In this document: in pieces, positions 44,826-53,952 of the stretch
Numbering within the stretch: position 1 is the first letter of the stretch
How the letters are laid out: the number at the start of each line of letters is the position of its first letter
Source: CBDCWT01 sp965223305
GTDB lineage: Bacteria; Planctomycetota; Planctomycetia; Pirellulales; Pirellulaceae
NCBI GenBank assembly: GCA_965223305.1
Contig: CBDCWT010000086.1
Location: 192,137-256,136 of the forward strand
Direction: 5' to 3'
DNA length: 64,000 bases
The notes under the pieces: model-generated
Seen by the model: only the letters and a program-made list of their open reading frames with translations
What the model was told of the DNA's origin: nothing
Databases searched by the model: none
Position numbers and translations under genes: made by a program

Positions 44826-45953
44826 GTGGTGGCGCGCGTCCAAATGCAGCTGATGAAACAGGACGAGGTGATTGACGTCATCCAAAAGGGTGACTTGCTG
44901 ACGGTGGTCAAGGAGAACGAAAAGGCCTACTCGATCCTGACTTTCAACGGGCATCGCGGTGCGGTTGCCAAGGTCAATGCCGTGAAGCTTGCGGAGGCGG
45001 TCGAGATCTACAGCGAGTTGATCAAGGAGAGACCTGAGGAAGGGCGGCTCTACATTCTTCGCGCTCCGGCTTGGTGGGCGCGCGGCGAGGAACGGCGGGC
45101 CCTGGCCGATTACGACAAGGCGATCGAGCTTGGTTACACCGAGGCTCACGCCTACTCAAGTCGCGGTTTGTTCCATGCGGCCCTGGGCAACTATGAGCAA
45201 GCGATCGCCGACTACGGGACGGCCATCGAACGAGGTGAAGACGATGACATTGAGACCGCGCTGGTTAATCGGGCGGCGGTCTACATGTCGCAGGGCAGGC
45301 ACGAGTTGGCTATCGGCGACTACACAGAGGCGATTCGCCGCAACCCGAAGAAAGCCAGTTCCTACCAACAGCGAGCCGTAGCCTTGAAGCTAAGTGGCGA
45401 GCTACCACAAGCGATTGACGATTTCACCCGCGCCATCACTCTGGACGGCAAGAACCTCGCGGCTTGGATGGGACGAGGGTTTGTTTGGTTTCAACTCGAA
45501 AAGAGCGAGCGTGCGGTAGCAGACTTTTCAGCGGTTATTGAGCTCAATCCGAATGTGGCCGAGGCTTATAACAACCGCGGCTACAACTTGCAGCTGCTGG
45601 GCGAATACGAAAAAGCGTTGGCTGACTATGATCGAGCCATCGAGCTCGCTCCGAACCACCGCCTGGCCTTTCAGAATAAGGCCTGGTTGCTCTCTGCTGC
45701 TGAAGACGAGTTCATTCGCGACGGCAAACAAGCGATCGCTGCGGCGACTAAGGCGTGCGAGCTAAGCCAGTTCAAGGACCTCGGTGATGTCAAGGCTCTA
45801 GCTGCAGCCTTCGCTGAAGACGGCCAGTTCGAGAAAGCGATTGGCTGGCAGGAACAAGTCGTGGGTAAGCTTACTGGCGAAGCTCAGAAGTTCGAGCGGA
45901 GAGTGCTCGGACGTTACCGCGCCCGGCAGCCGTTCCGTGTCTCCGAGCTGTAG
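44826..45953 (+). CDS. TPR-repeat protein with SH3-like N-terminus
   Basis: The open frame from GTG 44826 gives 375 residues. An SH3b-like segment (about residues 8-50, IQKGDLLTVVKENEKAYSIL) precedes at least six tetratricopeptide repeats, e.g. ALADYDKAIELGYTEAHAYS, AIDDFTRAITLDGKNLAAWM and ALADYDRAIELAPNHRLAFQ. Just upstream, an ATG at 44708 with a good site encodes a signal peptide (AVWIWTGVVATFVTFMAAA) in another frame. This would join APAQNAAEPVVARVQ of the present frame, so the gene probably starts at 44708 with a one-base frameshift near 44800. If so, the protein was exported. Confidence 0.75.
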   Translation: MVARVQMQLMKQDEVIDVIQKGDLLTVVKENEKAYSILTFNGHRGAVAKVNAVKLAEAVEIYSELIKERPEEGRLYILRAPAWWARGEERRALADYDKAIELGYTEAHAYSSRGLFHAALGNYEQAIADYGTAIERGEDDDIETALVNRAAVYMSQGRHELAIGDYTEAIRRNPKKASSYQQRAVALKLSGELPQAIDDFTRAITLDGKNLAAWMGRGFVWFQLEKSERAVADFSAVIELNPNVAEAYNNRGYNLQLLGEYEKALADYDRAIELAPNHRLAFQNKAWLLSAAEDEFIRDGKQAIAAATKACELSQFKDLGDVKALAAAFAEDGQFEKAIGWQEQVVGKLTGEAQKFERRVLGRYRARQPFRVSEL

Positions 45954-46054
45954 TCTTGCTGCGTTCCTTGAGGAGGGCAGGGTGAGGGGGATGAATATCG
46001 GCAACTTCAACTTATTGTTGGACGACTCCTAAGGCAGGGGCCACTCTCGGTCAG

Positions 46055-47995
46055 TCATCGCCGTCGCAGCATCTCCTGCCGGTACCGGCTCATCACGTCC
46101 GACCGCAACAGAAGTCCGACCAGCCGGCGGGAGTCGCCGTGGCCGGTCTCCACCGGCAGCGTTTCGATGTCGCGGCTGCCGAAATCTCGCATTGCTTCCA
46201 ACAGATTGTCATCCGGTGAAACCGCGAGGGGCAACTTCATGGCGACATCATCCGCGTTTAACAGGTTGGTCGAGATGTCCGAATCCAAGACGCGGTGCAG
46301 GTCTTCGGGGCGAATGATACCGACCAACTTCCCCTCTTCTCCCATCACGGGCAGGCTCTCGAGATGCGGGTGGGCGCGGGCAACACGAACGATCTGGGTC
46401 ACGGTATCCGTGTGTGAAACGGTGGGAAAGTCGTGGACCATGACGTCCCGGACACGGACATGCTCCAGATGGTGCATATCCAGCCCGCGCGCCGTTGATT
46501 CCCCCCGCCGGCTCAGCTTCTTGTCGTAGATGCTCTCCGGGTCGATGACGCGCGCCACCAGGCTGGAAAGTCCGGCAGCGGCCATAATCGGCAGGATGAT
46601 TCGATAGTCTCCCGTCATCTCGTACACGATCAGGATTGCGCTTAGTAAACCGTGGGTCGCGCCCGCGACAACCGCTCCCATGCCCACGATGGCATAGACG
46701 CCGGGATTCGCGCTGATGCCAGGGATGATCAGGTTGCAGACAAGCCCGAACGACGCTCCCACAGCGGCACCCAGGAACAAAGATGGAGCGAAGATACCTC
46801 CCGACCCTCCCCCCGCTAGTGTCAGACTTGTCAGCAGCGGCTTTAGTAGGATTAAGGGCAGCAACCATATCAGCTCTGTACGCATCCGCCGGCCATCCAG
46901 CACGATCGGCCCGGATTGGTTTGCGTCTGCGGTCTGATGAGCAGAGATCTCGCCCGCAGTCTTGCCAGTCGCGACCGGTTTCAGCTCGTTTTCTAGATGC
47001 AGCGCTCGGTCGACGACCTCATAGCCGACACCCATCAGGCCAGGGGCACTAACCTGGCGATCGGGCGCCGAGGCGATCTTGGGTAGCACTAACTCGTAGG
47101 TAACCGCAATTCCACCGACCAGCGCTCCCAGCAACAAAGCGCGGCGCCACCAGTTTTGAATGTGCCGCTGGCTCAGATCCTCCAGGGCGTACAGCAACTT
47201 GATGAACAACACGGAGACGATCCCGCAGAGTAGGCCTAGCAGAATATAGGTAGGCAGCCTCTCCCAAGCGCCGACAAACTGGTAGTGCAACTCGCCGAAA
47301 GCGGGGCTCCAGCCGCCTGTCCGGGCATGCACGACATCGGCGATCACACTGGCAATGACAATGGGTGTCAGACTCTCCACGGCAAAGTTGCCGAGGATAA
47401 TCTCGCTAGCAAACATCACCCCGGCCAAGGGAGCGTTGAACGTTGCGCTGATGCCAGCAGCGGCTCCTGCAGCGACCAGTACTTTCAATTGGCCGGCGGA
47501 AAGTTTGAACCACTGACCGGTCAAGCTGCCGAGGGCCGAACCAATCTGTACGATCGGCCCCTCGCGGCCGACCGATCCGCCCGTCCCGATACACAGCGCG
47601 CTGGCCAGGATCTTCACAGCGGAAACGCGTGGCCGAATAACTCCGTCGTGCCGTGCCACGGCCGTGACCACCTCAGGCACGCCGTGGCCGCCAGCCTCCG
47701 GAGCAAAACGTCGGGTGATCCAAGACACCAACCACAGGCCGACAGCAGGTGTGGCCGCCAACAACAGCCAGTACGTCCACTGTGACGCAGTTCGACCGTA
47801 TATCGACTCGATCGTCCCGCTGCTGACCAGTTCGATCAGCCAAGTGAAGAACATCGCACAATAGCCCGCAGCGACACCAATCATGCAGGCCAGCACAATC
47901 ACCAATGGGGCAGTGGGAATCCGGCCACGGCCGAGGCGATCCAAGATGCTCTGGTGGAAACGGCGGACTCTCAAACGCACACGGTTGCTCGTCAT
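46055..47995 (-). CDS. CLC-family chloride channel/transporter with CBS domains
   Basis: This 646-residue protein has about 16-18 membrane segments in residues 25-480. It carries the CLC selectivity motifs GTGGSVGREGP (with the gating Glu) and GSGGIFAPSLFLGAAVGASFG. A pair of CBS domains lies at about residues 510-640 (VRDVMVHDFPTVSHTD and MKLPLAVSPDDNLLEAM), which usually regulate transport by nucleotide binding. Whether it is a channel or a proton antiporter is not resolved here. The ATG at 47995 is the start. Confidence 0.93.
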   Translation of the reverse strand: MTSNRVRLRVRRFHQSILDRLGRGRIPTAPLVIVLACMIGVAAGYCAMFFTWLIELVSSGTIESIYGRTASQWTYWLLLAATPAVGLWLVSWITRRFAPEAGGHGVPEVVTAVARHDGVIRPRVSAVKILASALCIGTGGSVGREGPIVQIGSALGSLTGQWFKLSAGQLKVLVAAGAAAGISATFNAPLAGVMFASEIILGNFAVESLTPIVIASVIADVVHARTGGWSPAFGELHYQFVGAWERLPTYILLGLLCGIVSVLFIKLLYALEDLSQRHIQNWWRRALLLGALVGGIAVTYELVLPKIASAPDRQVSAPGLMGVGYEVVDRALHLENELKPVATGKTAGEISAHQTADANQSGPIVLDGRRMRTELIWLLPLILLKPLLTSLTLAGGGSGGIFAPSLFLGAAVGASFGLVCNLIIPGISANPGVYAIVGMGAVVAGATHGLLSAILIVYEMTGDYRIILPIMAAAGLSSLVARVIDPESIYDKKLSRRGESTARGLDMHHLEHVRVRDVMVHDFPTVSHTDTVTQIVRVARAHPHLESLPVMGEEGKLVGIIRPEDLHRVLDSDISTNLLNADDVAMKLPLAVSPDDNLLEAMRDFGSRDIETLPVETGHGDSRRLVGLLLRSDVMSRYRQEMLRRR

Positions 47996-48208
47996 GCCTG
48001 CTCTGAACGACTGATGATTTCCCTAGCGGCACGAGGCCCGCTGGCTGCACACGACACGATCCTAGCGAGTATAGCGTGGAGCAGCGGTGTCAGGTACGGA
48101 GACGTTGTGTCTCAAGCTAAAAGGAGCGGCGACAAGCTCGGCATTGGTCGAGCCCGTTGACTCGTACGAACGGTGCCAGGTGAGGGTGAGCCGCTAAGGG
48201 CTGCCTGT

Positions 48209-48442
48209 AGCCGAATTCGCCAGAATTTGGGCGAATCGTTATGGATCTCTCGTAGCCGAATTCGCCAGAATTTGGACGAATCAGCTGTCCGCCAAACTCT
48301 GGCGAGTTCGGCTACGCTCCTGCGCGAGCTGCCTCGTGCGCACGCGGCCTGTTGATTTTCTCAACAGCCGAGCCGCGAAGAACTCTGTTCTGAGCTTGGT
48401 GAGGTTGAAAAACGCCAGGACGGTGTTTTTCAACAGGCAGCC
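48209..48442. repeat. Cluster of interspersed repeats
   Basis: Two direct variants of CGTAGCCGAATTCGCCAGAA (48209, 48250) face one reverse-complement copy (CCGCCAAACTCTGGCGAGTT at 48290), making a large inverted repeat. It is followed at 48345-48442 by the CCTGTTGATTTTCTCAACAG / CGAAGAACTCTGTTCTGAG / TTTTTCAACAGGCAG hairpin repeat seen at 16485-16640. The block sits in the 450-base gap after the CLC gene and abuts the next gene's stop. Confidence 0.78.
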
Positions 48443-48445
48443 AGC

Positions 48446-48910
48446 TCACGAAGCGTTCGGAGCGGAAGGCACGGTGCTCAGCTGTGACAACACTTGCAGA
48501 ACGCCGTTCAGGTGTGCCAAGCGGGGACCGAAACGATCGACGAATTCATTCAACATAAACTCGCCGTCCAGCAAACAGTCTTCGTTTTCAAGTACTTCTT
48601 CGGTGAGGTTTTGCAGGAACTGGGTCTGCACTCGACTCAACGTCTCGGCGGCCGTCCGGCAGCACTTGGCCAAGTCCGGATTAGCCTCCTTCCATTGCCC
48701 AAGCTCTACAGCTCGCTGACGTTGCGCAGCATTCTGCTGTTCAACAAAGTCCTCAAGTAACTTATTCTGCTTCGTCTGAACGGCGATCAGCTGGCGAAGC
48801 AAGTTGACAACAGCAGTTTCGTGGTCAAATCCAGCGGGTGCGTCATCCCCAGCTGGGTCAGCTGAGACATCGATGCGGAACACGGGGTACTGGTTCGAGT
48901 CTTGCGACAT
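48446..48910 (-). CDS. Hypothetical helical protein
   Basis: The ATG at 48910 has GGAGG 11 bases upstream and gives 154 residues; an in-frame extension to 49105 looks spurious. The protein is acidic and largely helical: VVNLLRQLIAVQTKQNKLLE and FVEQQNAAQRQRAVELGQW suggest a short coiled coil. No signal peptide, metal site or catalytic motif is seen. No family is recognised. Confidence 0.6.
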   Translation of the reverse strand: MSQDSNQYPVFRIDVSADPAGDDAPAGFDHETAVVNLLRQLIAVQTKQNKLLEDFVEQQNAAQRQRAVELGQWKEANPDLAKCCRTAAETLSRVQTQFLQNLTEEVLENEDCLLDGEFMLNEFVDRFGPRLAHLNGVLQVLSQLSTVPSAPNAS

Positions 48911-49192
48911 TATGCAGAATTCCTCCCTCACTAAGGCTCTTCTAGTATAAACGATCGTCCACCAGTGTCGAGTCTCTGCCGCTGGTACGTGAATTCGCCG
49001 GTGCGGCAAGACGGGACGCGGTACACGTTTCCAGGCCGACAAAGCCGTTAAAGTCAACGAGTCGCTCCACCCGATGCAAACCGAGGGAAGGGTCACCCGC
49101 GGCACTTGCGGTGACAGCTAGCCCGGCCGTTTGGTGGGCTAGCAGCGAATCAGTTGGCTCGATTGACGCAGCTTGCTAGAGAAACGCCACGG

Positions 49193-49756
49193 ATGTCCAC
49201 GCCTGACGCGAAGTCGTTGCCATCGATTGGCTTTCTCACGGTACGTCAGTACGAAGATCTGGGGTTGATTGGAGGCTACTTGATCCTCAACACGCAGGGC
49301 AGGCCACTCGAGTTTCACTGTACAGCTCCGGTGAGACCCAATCGTGCGCAACAGATTCTCTACGGGCCGACGCTGGGACCATATCTCTACGGCGAGCAGA
49401 TCGGCCAGGCGTTGGTAGAGAAGGGGAAGCTTGCACCGATGTTCATCTGTACGGATGTCGAAGACGTGCTCGCGCTGCGAGAGCATGTGCAACAACCCGT
49501 CGTCTTCGTGGCCAGGGAGCTCGAGGAGCGGGTCGCTCAGCGCCGGTTGGATTCGCCACATCACTCTGTGGAAGGTCACCTGACCAAGTTCGAACTCGAA
49601 GGACACTCCGTGGCAGTTTCGCACCGGCATCCAGAGGATGCTCGGCAAGTGCAGGAGCGTTGGACGGCGCATGCCGGAGAACTTGATCTGGCAGAACCAT
49701 TTTCACGCTTGAACGAGGCGATTGAGGAGACGCAGAGCGGAGCGAGCCGTGCCTGA
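49193..49756 (+). CDS. Hypothetical protein upstream of the SNF2 helicase
   Basis: The frame opens at TTG 49154 but the ATG at 49193 (MSTPDAKSLPSIGFLTV) is the likelier start, giving 187 residues. It has a mixed alpha/beta composition with TVRQYEDLGLIGGYLILNTQ and FHCTAPVRPNRAQQILYGPT. No known domain is recognised and there is no signal peptide. It is 128 bases upstream of the helicase gene in the same direction, so joint function in DNA or RNA handling is possible but unproven. Confidence 0.65.
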   Translation: MSTPDAKSLPSIGFLTVRQYEDLGLIGGYLILNTQGRPLEFHCTAPVRPNRAQQILYGPTLGPYLYGEQIGQALVEKGKLAPMFICTDVEDVLALREHVQQPVVFVARELEERVAQRRLDSPHHSVEGHLTKFELEGHSVAVSHRHPEDARQVQERWTAHAGELDLAEPFSRLNEAIEETQSGASRA

Positions 49757-49884
49757 TCCACTTCGTTTCGGGGTCGCACAGAAACTAGGGCTGCGGAGAG
49801 GGCAATCGGGTTGTCGGACAGTCGTCACTCAGCTAGGCACTGCATCGGACATCTAACTCTCCCAAACAGGGGCTTACCACGGTT

Positions 49885-51624
49885 TTGAGACGACCGGCAG
49901 CAATTCAGCACGATACGCTCGACCGGGGGACGGGTCCGGTTCCCATCGAGATCTACGCCACCGGTTGGGGCAAGGCGGTGAGCCGCCCGACGAAGGTGGA
50001 CGTAACGTCCGAAACGCTGGAGATCGCTCGGCCACCGACGATCTCTCTGCAGATTCGGTCCAAGCAACTCAAGGTTGCCAGCCTTGTCTTTCCGACTACC
50101 GCAGCATCAACAGCGACGGAGCCGACTTCTGCGCAGCCGGCCGCTGTAAACCGCTCGGCGCCGCGACCGGCGAAAGGGACGCGTGTCCGACCGCCAGTCG
50201 ACACGATTAAACTCGAGGACCGGCTTTACTATCTCTTGCAGCCTCCACTGGAGACGATTCTGGCTTCGAGCACGTGCCATCTGCCGTTCGAACCGTTCCC
50301 CTACCAGTATGAAGGGATTGCCTTCCTGTTCCCTCGTTTCTCGGCGATTCTGGCCGACGAGATGGGACTCGGCAAGACGATGCAAGCGATCACAGCCATC
50401 CGTCTGTTGTTACGGGCGGGTGAGCTGAGGCAGGTGTTGCTGATCTGTCCCAAGCCGCTGGTAAGCAACTGGCGACGTGAGTTTGAAACGTGGGCCGGCG
50501 AAATTCCACTCTGTATCATCGCGGGCAAGCAGGCTCGGCGTCGTTGGCAGTGGCTTAGCGCCGACGCCCCCGTCAAAGTTGCCAACTACGAACTGCTGAT
50601 GCGCGACGCAGACGTGCTTTTGGATGCTGAAAATCACTTCGACCTGGTCGTGCTGGACGAGGCCCAGCGAATTAAGAATCGGTCCAGCACGACCAGCCAG
50701 ATCACCCGTGCCATCCCACGCTCCAGGAGTTGGGCGCTGACCGGCACGCCAGTGGAAAACAGCACGGAGGACCTGGTCGGGATCTTCGACTTCCTCGCAC
50801 CGGGGTACCTGCATTCGGGAATGACGCCGCGGCAGATGGCTCAGGCGGCAGGTGACTATATTCTGCGGCGGACCAAGGACATGGTGCTAGCCGATCTGCC
50901 TCCCAAACTGTTCCGGGACGCCGAAATCGACCTGGCTCCTGCCCAGTGGGAGTCGTATCGCATTGCGGAAAACGAAGGCATCGTGCGTCTCGAAGGAATG
51001 GGCCAGGAGCTGACGATCCAGCACGTCTTCGAGCTCGTGCTGCGGCTAAAGCAAATCTGCAACTTCGATCCGCTCTCAGGGGAAAGCTCTAAACTCGAGC
51101 GGCTAGAAGCGGACCTCGAGGAGGTGGCCGCCAGCGGCCAGAAGGCAATCGTCTTTAGCCAATGGGTCGCCACTCTGGAGCGTCTGAAAGATCGGCTGAG
51201 GCGCTTTGGTCCCTTGGAATACCACGGACGAGTACCGTCAGCGAAGCGAGAGCACGTGATCGACCGTTTTCGCAATGATCCGAAATCGCACTTGATTCTG
51301 ATGAGCTATGGCGCCGGAAGTGTTGGCCTTAACCTCCAGTTTTGCGGATACGTGTTTCTGTTCGACCGCTGGTGGAACCCGGCCATCGAAGACCAAGCCA
51401 TCAACCGCGCTCACCGCATCGGCGCCGAGGGGCCGGTCACGGTTACACGGATGTTGACACTGGGTACGATCGAGGAGCGAATCAATCAGGTGTTGGCGGA
51501 AAAACGCGAGCTGTTTGAGATCATCCTCGGACAAACCGAGTCACCCGCCAACTTGCGCATGACCCAGTCTGAGATTTTCGGCCTGTTCAACCTCACCACG
51601 CCGGGCTCCCAAGCGGCGGCGTGA
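49885..51624 (+). CDS. SNF2-family (DEAD-like) helicase/ATPase
   Basis: This 579-residue Swi2/Snf2 ATPase starts from a TTG at 49885. The helicase motifs are intact: motif I DEMGLGKT (158-165), motif II DEAQ (258-261), motif III ALTGTPVEN, motif V YGAGSVGLNLQ and motif VI DQAINRAHRIG. The N-terminal about 130 residues are Pro/Ala/Thr-rich with no recognised domain. These proteins translocate on double-stranded DNA to remodel protein-DNA complexes; many lie in defence systems, but no nuclease or methylase gene is adjacent here. Confidence 0.88.
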   Translation: MRRPAAIQHDTLDRGTGPVPIEIYATGWGKAVSRPTKVDVTSETLEIARPPTISLQIRSKQLKVASLVFPTTAASTATEPTSAQPAAVNRSAPRPAKGTRVRPPVDTIKLEDRLYYLLQPPLETILASSTCHLPFEPFPYQYEGIAFLFPRFSAILADEMGLGKTMQAITAIRLLLRAGELRQVLLICPKPLVSNWRREFETWAGEIPLCIIAGKQARRRWQWLSADAPVKVANYELLMRDADVLLDAENHFDLVVLDEAQRIKNRSSTTSQITRAIPRSRSWALTGTPVENSTEDLVGIFDFLAPGYLHSGMTPRQMAQAAGDYILRRTKDMVLADLPPKLFRDAEIDLAPAQWESYRIAENEGIVRLEGMGQELTIQHVFELVLRLKQICNFDPLSGESSKLERLEADLEEVAASGQKAIVFSQWVATLERLKDRLRRFGPLEYHGRVPSAKREHVIDRFRNDPKSHLILMSYGAGSVGLNLQFCGYVFLFDRWWNPAIEDQAINRAHRIGAEGPVTVTRMLTLGTIEERINQVLAEKRELFEIILGQTESPANLRMTQSEIFGLFNLTTPGSQAAA

Positions 51625-51981
51625 GCGAGGCACTTTGGAAGTCGCGGCGCTTCGGGGTGAGGTGCTTGGGAGGGCGAGGCACGTGGGAGGGCGAGGCTCC
51701 TGCCGAGCCGAAGGACATCGGGAGTGCTGGTTACGGTGGGAACCGTGGGCTAACGCCCAGCGGCTGATTTTGCGCGGCGCCACCACAATATGCCGAAGCC
51801 GAAGTTCAATCCTCGATCAGCCGGCACGCGTTAGCGTCCGGTTGGCCTCGTCAGTCAGGTTTTGCTCCAGGAGATCGGCGCTGAGGGCGTGCTCATGCGC
51901 GTCGAGTCGAACCGAACCGTGGGCTAACGCCCAGCGGCTGATGTTGTGCGGCGCCACCAACATCATGCCCCACAGGCCTCT
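51625..51981. repeat. Repeat-filled intergenic region
   Basis: Contains GAGGGCGAGGCTCCTGCCGA at about 51690 (also at 63822), two AACCGTGGGCTAACGCCCAG units (51740-51769 and 51914-51943, each followed by GCGGCGCCACCA) and one facing CAGCCGGCACGCGTTAGCGT half (51818). No gene is seen. The 3' ends of the convergent SNF2 and VWA genes bracket it. Confidence 0.7.
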
Positions 51982-53682
51982 CTACTGGATGATCTCCCGG
52001 CGATGGTTGACATAATCCCACACCACGTAGCGGTCGAGGTCCTTGCCTGCGGTGAAAAAGACTCTGCCACGCGTCGACTCGGCGAGCCGATAGGCGAAGC
52101 GTATGTCCTCTTCCGACTGAGACCAGCTCGGTACGAGAAATAGATTAATAGTGACCCCCTCCCGTTGGCAGAGCAGTCCTTCACGCATCGTTGCTTCCTC
52201 GGTAAGCGGGTCGGGCGGGTAGAGCAGGTAGAGCATCGAGCCGTCGAAGTGCGACGTCGGCAGGCCGTCGGTGATCAAGATGACCTGTCGATTCGGTGTG
52301 TCTTGGTTGACTAGTAGTTGCCGAGCCAACTGCAGCGAATGCTGGATGTTGGTGAAATGGGGCGGGAGTTGAAACTCGCTAATCTCGTCGTTCGACATAT
52401 CGATCTTGTACCGTACGACGGGGTCGTGAACGGTGACCGGCTTGGGCAGGAGGTTGATGATCTCACCGGCCTGGCAGAGTTTGGCAAAAGTGTACATCTC
52501 GATGAAACCCAAGTAGTCGCCGGGATATTCGCTCTGAATCAGTCCCTGCAGCGCCAAAGCCATCCGTTTGACGTTGATGTACTGACCCTCATAGCGCATT
52601 GAACCACTCATGTCCATGATCACGACGGTTGCGCACTTGGGTGTGTTCCGGGTGCGATGAACTTCGATATCCTCTGTCTTCAGACGCAACGGCAATTTGG
52701 GACCCTGACGCAGTAGCGCGTTGACGAAGGACTGGGGAATGTCCATGTGGGCGATCGAATCGCCAAATTCGTAGTCCTTAGTTTGTTGGATCTCTACAGC
52801 ACCCTCGCCCGCGATGGGGCCCGAATGCCGTCCGGTACGAGAGGGTTCGAGATGGCTGAAGATCCGTTCCAGCAACTTACCCTGAAACAGCCGGTAGGCC
52901 TGAGGCGTTAAGCGAAAACCTTGTCCGTCGCGCTGCAACCCTTGCTGTTCAGCCATCTCGGCAATCAGGTCCTCAACCTGCCGCTGCAGCTCCTGTAACG
53001 TCTCCAGGTCACCTGGTTCGGTGAACTCGGCTAAGGCTGCCAGGTCGATGACGGCGATTTGGGCCGTTTCGCGCGCATTCTCGAGCTGCTCGAGCAGTTC
53101 GTCGATCTTTTCGAGTTCCGCCTTAATTGCCAGAGCTTCTTCGACGGTGAGGGCAGTAGAGCCAGTAAAGTCGTAGCGCGCTGCCAGCTCTTCGATCTGG
53201 TATTTGTTGCCCAGCGACTCGATCAGCTGTACGAGCCCCCGAGCAAAGACGGAACGCTCGCCGTCAACGGCGTACCACAGCCGCTCTAGGTCATAGATTT
53301 GCTCCTCTTCAACCGCGGCTGTGAAGCGGGCTCGCAAAGCCCGAGGAGGATTCAGACGTAGCGCAGTACTGCGGTATGCTTTGTGCGCCCGAGCGGCTAC
53401 CGAATCGGTCTCGTACTTCGCCAGGATCTTTCGCTTGCGTTCCAGCAACATGGCGATCAGCGCATCGATACTGGGCCCAAGACCCGCGATCTGATCGGGA
53501 TCGATACGAATGGCCCGCGCCAGCTCTTCCTCAGTCAGCCGCCGCATGCTACCGAACATCAACATATGCTCGAAGGCCGGCGACACAGCATCGGGAGGCG
53601 GTTCTGAGGGATTTGGAAACTGCCGCGGATCATACTTCTGGTAGGTGTGAATCACACCACCGAGTGTCTCACGCTTGGCCAT
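51982..53682 (-). CDS. VWA-domain protein (magnesium-chelatase D/CoxE-like)
   Basis: This 566-residue protein has a long helical N-terminal half with coiled-coil potential (AELEKIDELLEQLENARETA) and a C-terminal von Willebrand A domain containing the MIDAS sequence DMSGSM and the later ITDGLPT. Such proteins partner MoxR/BchI-like AAA+ ATPases to insert metals or remodel protein complexes. The partner ATPase is the next gene upstream on the same strand, separated by a palindromic element. Start ATG at 53682. Confidence 0.88.
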   Translation of the reverse strand: MAKRETLGGVIHTYQKYDPRQFPNPSEPPPDAVSPAFEHMLMFGSMRRLTEEELARAIRIDPDQIAGLGPSIDALIAMLLERKRKILAKYETDSVAARAHKAYRSTALRLNPPRALRARFTAAVEEEQIYDLERLWYAVDGERSVFARGLVQLIESLGNKYQIEELAARYDFTGSTALTVEEALAIKAELEKIDELLEQLENARETAQIAVIDLAALAEFTEPGDLETLQELQRQVEDLIAEMAEQQGLQRDGQGFRLTPQAYRLFQGKLLERIFSHLEPSRTGRHSGPIAGEGAVEIQQTKDYEFGDSIAHMDIPQSFVNALLRQGPKLPLRLKTEDIEVHRTRNTPKCATVVIMDMSGSMRYEGQYINVKRMALALQGLIQSEYPGDYLGFIEMYTFAKLCQAGEIINLLPKPVTVHDPVVRYKIDMSNDEISEFQLPPHFTNIQHSLQLARQLLVNQDTPNRQVILITDGLPTSHFDGSMLYLLYPPDPLTEEATMREGLLCQREGVTINLFLVPSWSQSEEDIRFAYRLAESTRGRVFFTAGKDLDRYVVWDYVNHRREIIQ

Positions 53683-53774
53683 GGGTCTGGACCTCGATAA
53701 CTGCAGCTGCCGGTGTGACCAATGCCAGTGACGCGCAGGTCGTAGCGCTGATCAGGATCAAGTTTGGCAGCCTA

Positions 53775-53952
53775 GCCCGAATTATTCATGAGCGATCTAC
53801 TGCGAGGTCGTAAGTCCATCCGTGGCTTCGTCATGCTTCACAATTCTCCCTCGGCGTATTGCTTCAATACGCCTGCGGAAGAATTGCTCGCCTTCCTTGC
53901 CACGAACGTTACTTACAACCTCTCGCGACGATCTTCATGAATAATCCGGGCT
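53775..53952. repeat. 180-bp palindromic element, copy B (inverted)
   Basis: Begins AATTATTCATGAGCGATCTA and ends GATCTTCATGAATAATCCGG. It is the reverse orientation of copy A, with the same central CGTATTGCTTCAATACG hairpin. It sits between the VWA gene start and the stop of the AAA ATPase gene, so transcripts linking the pair would contain the hairpin. Confidence 0.85.
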
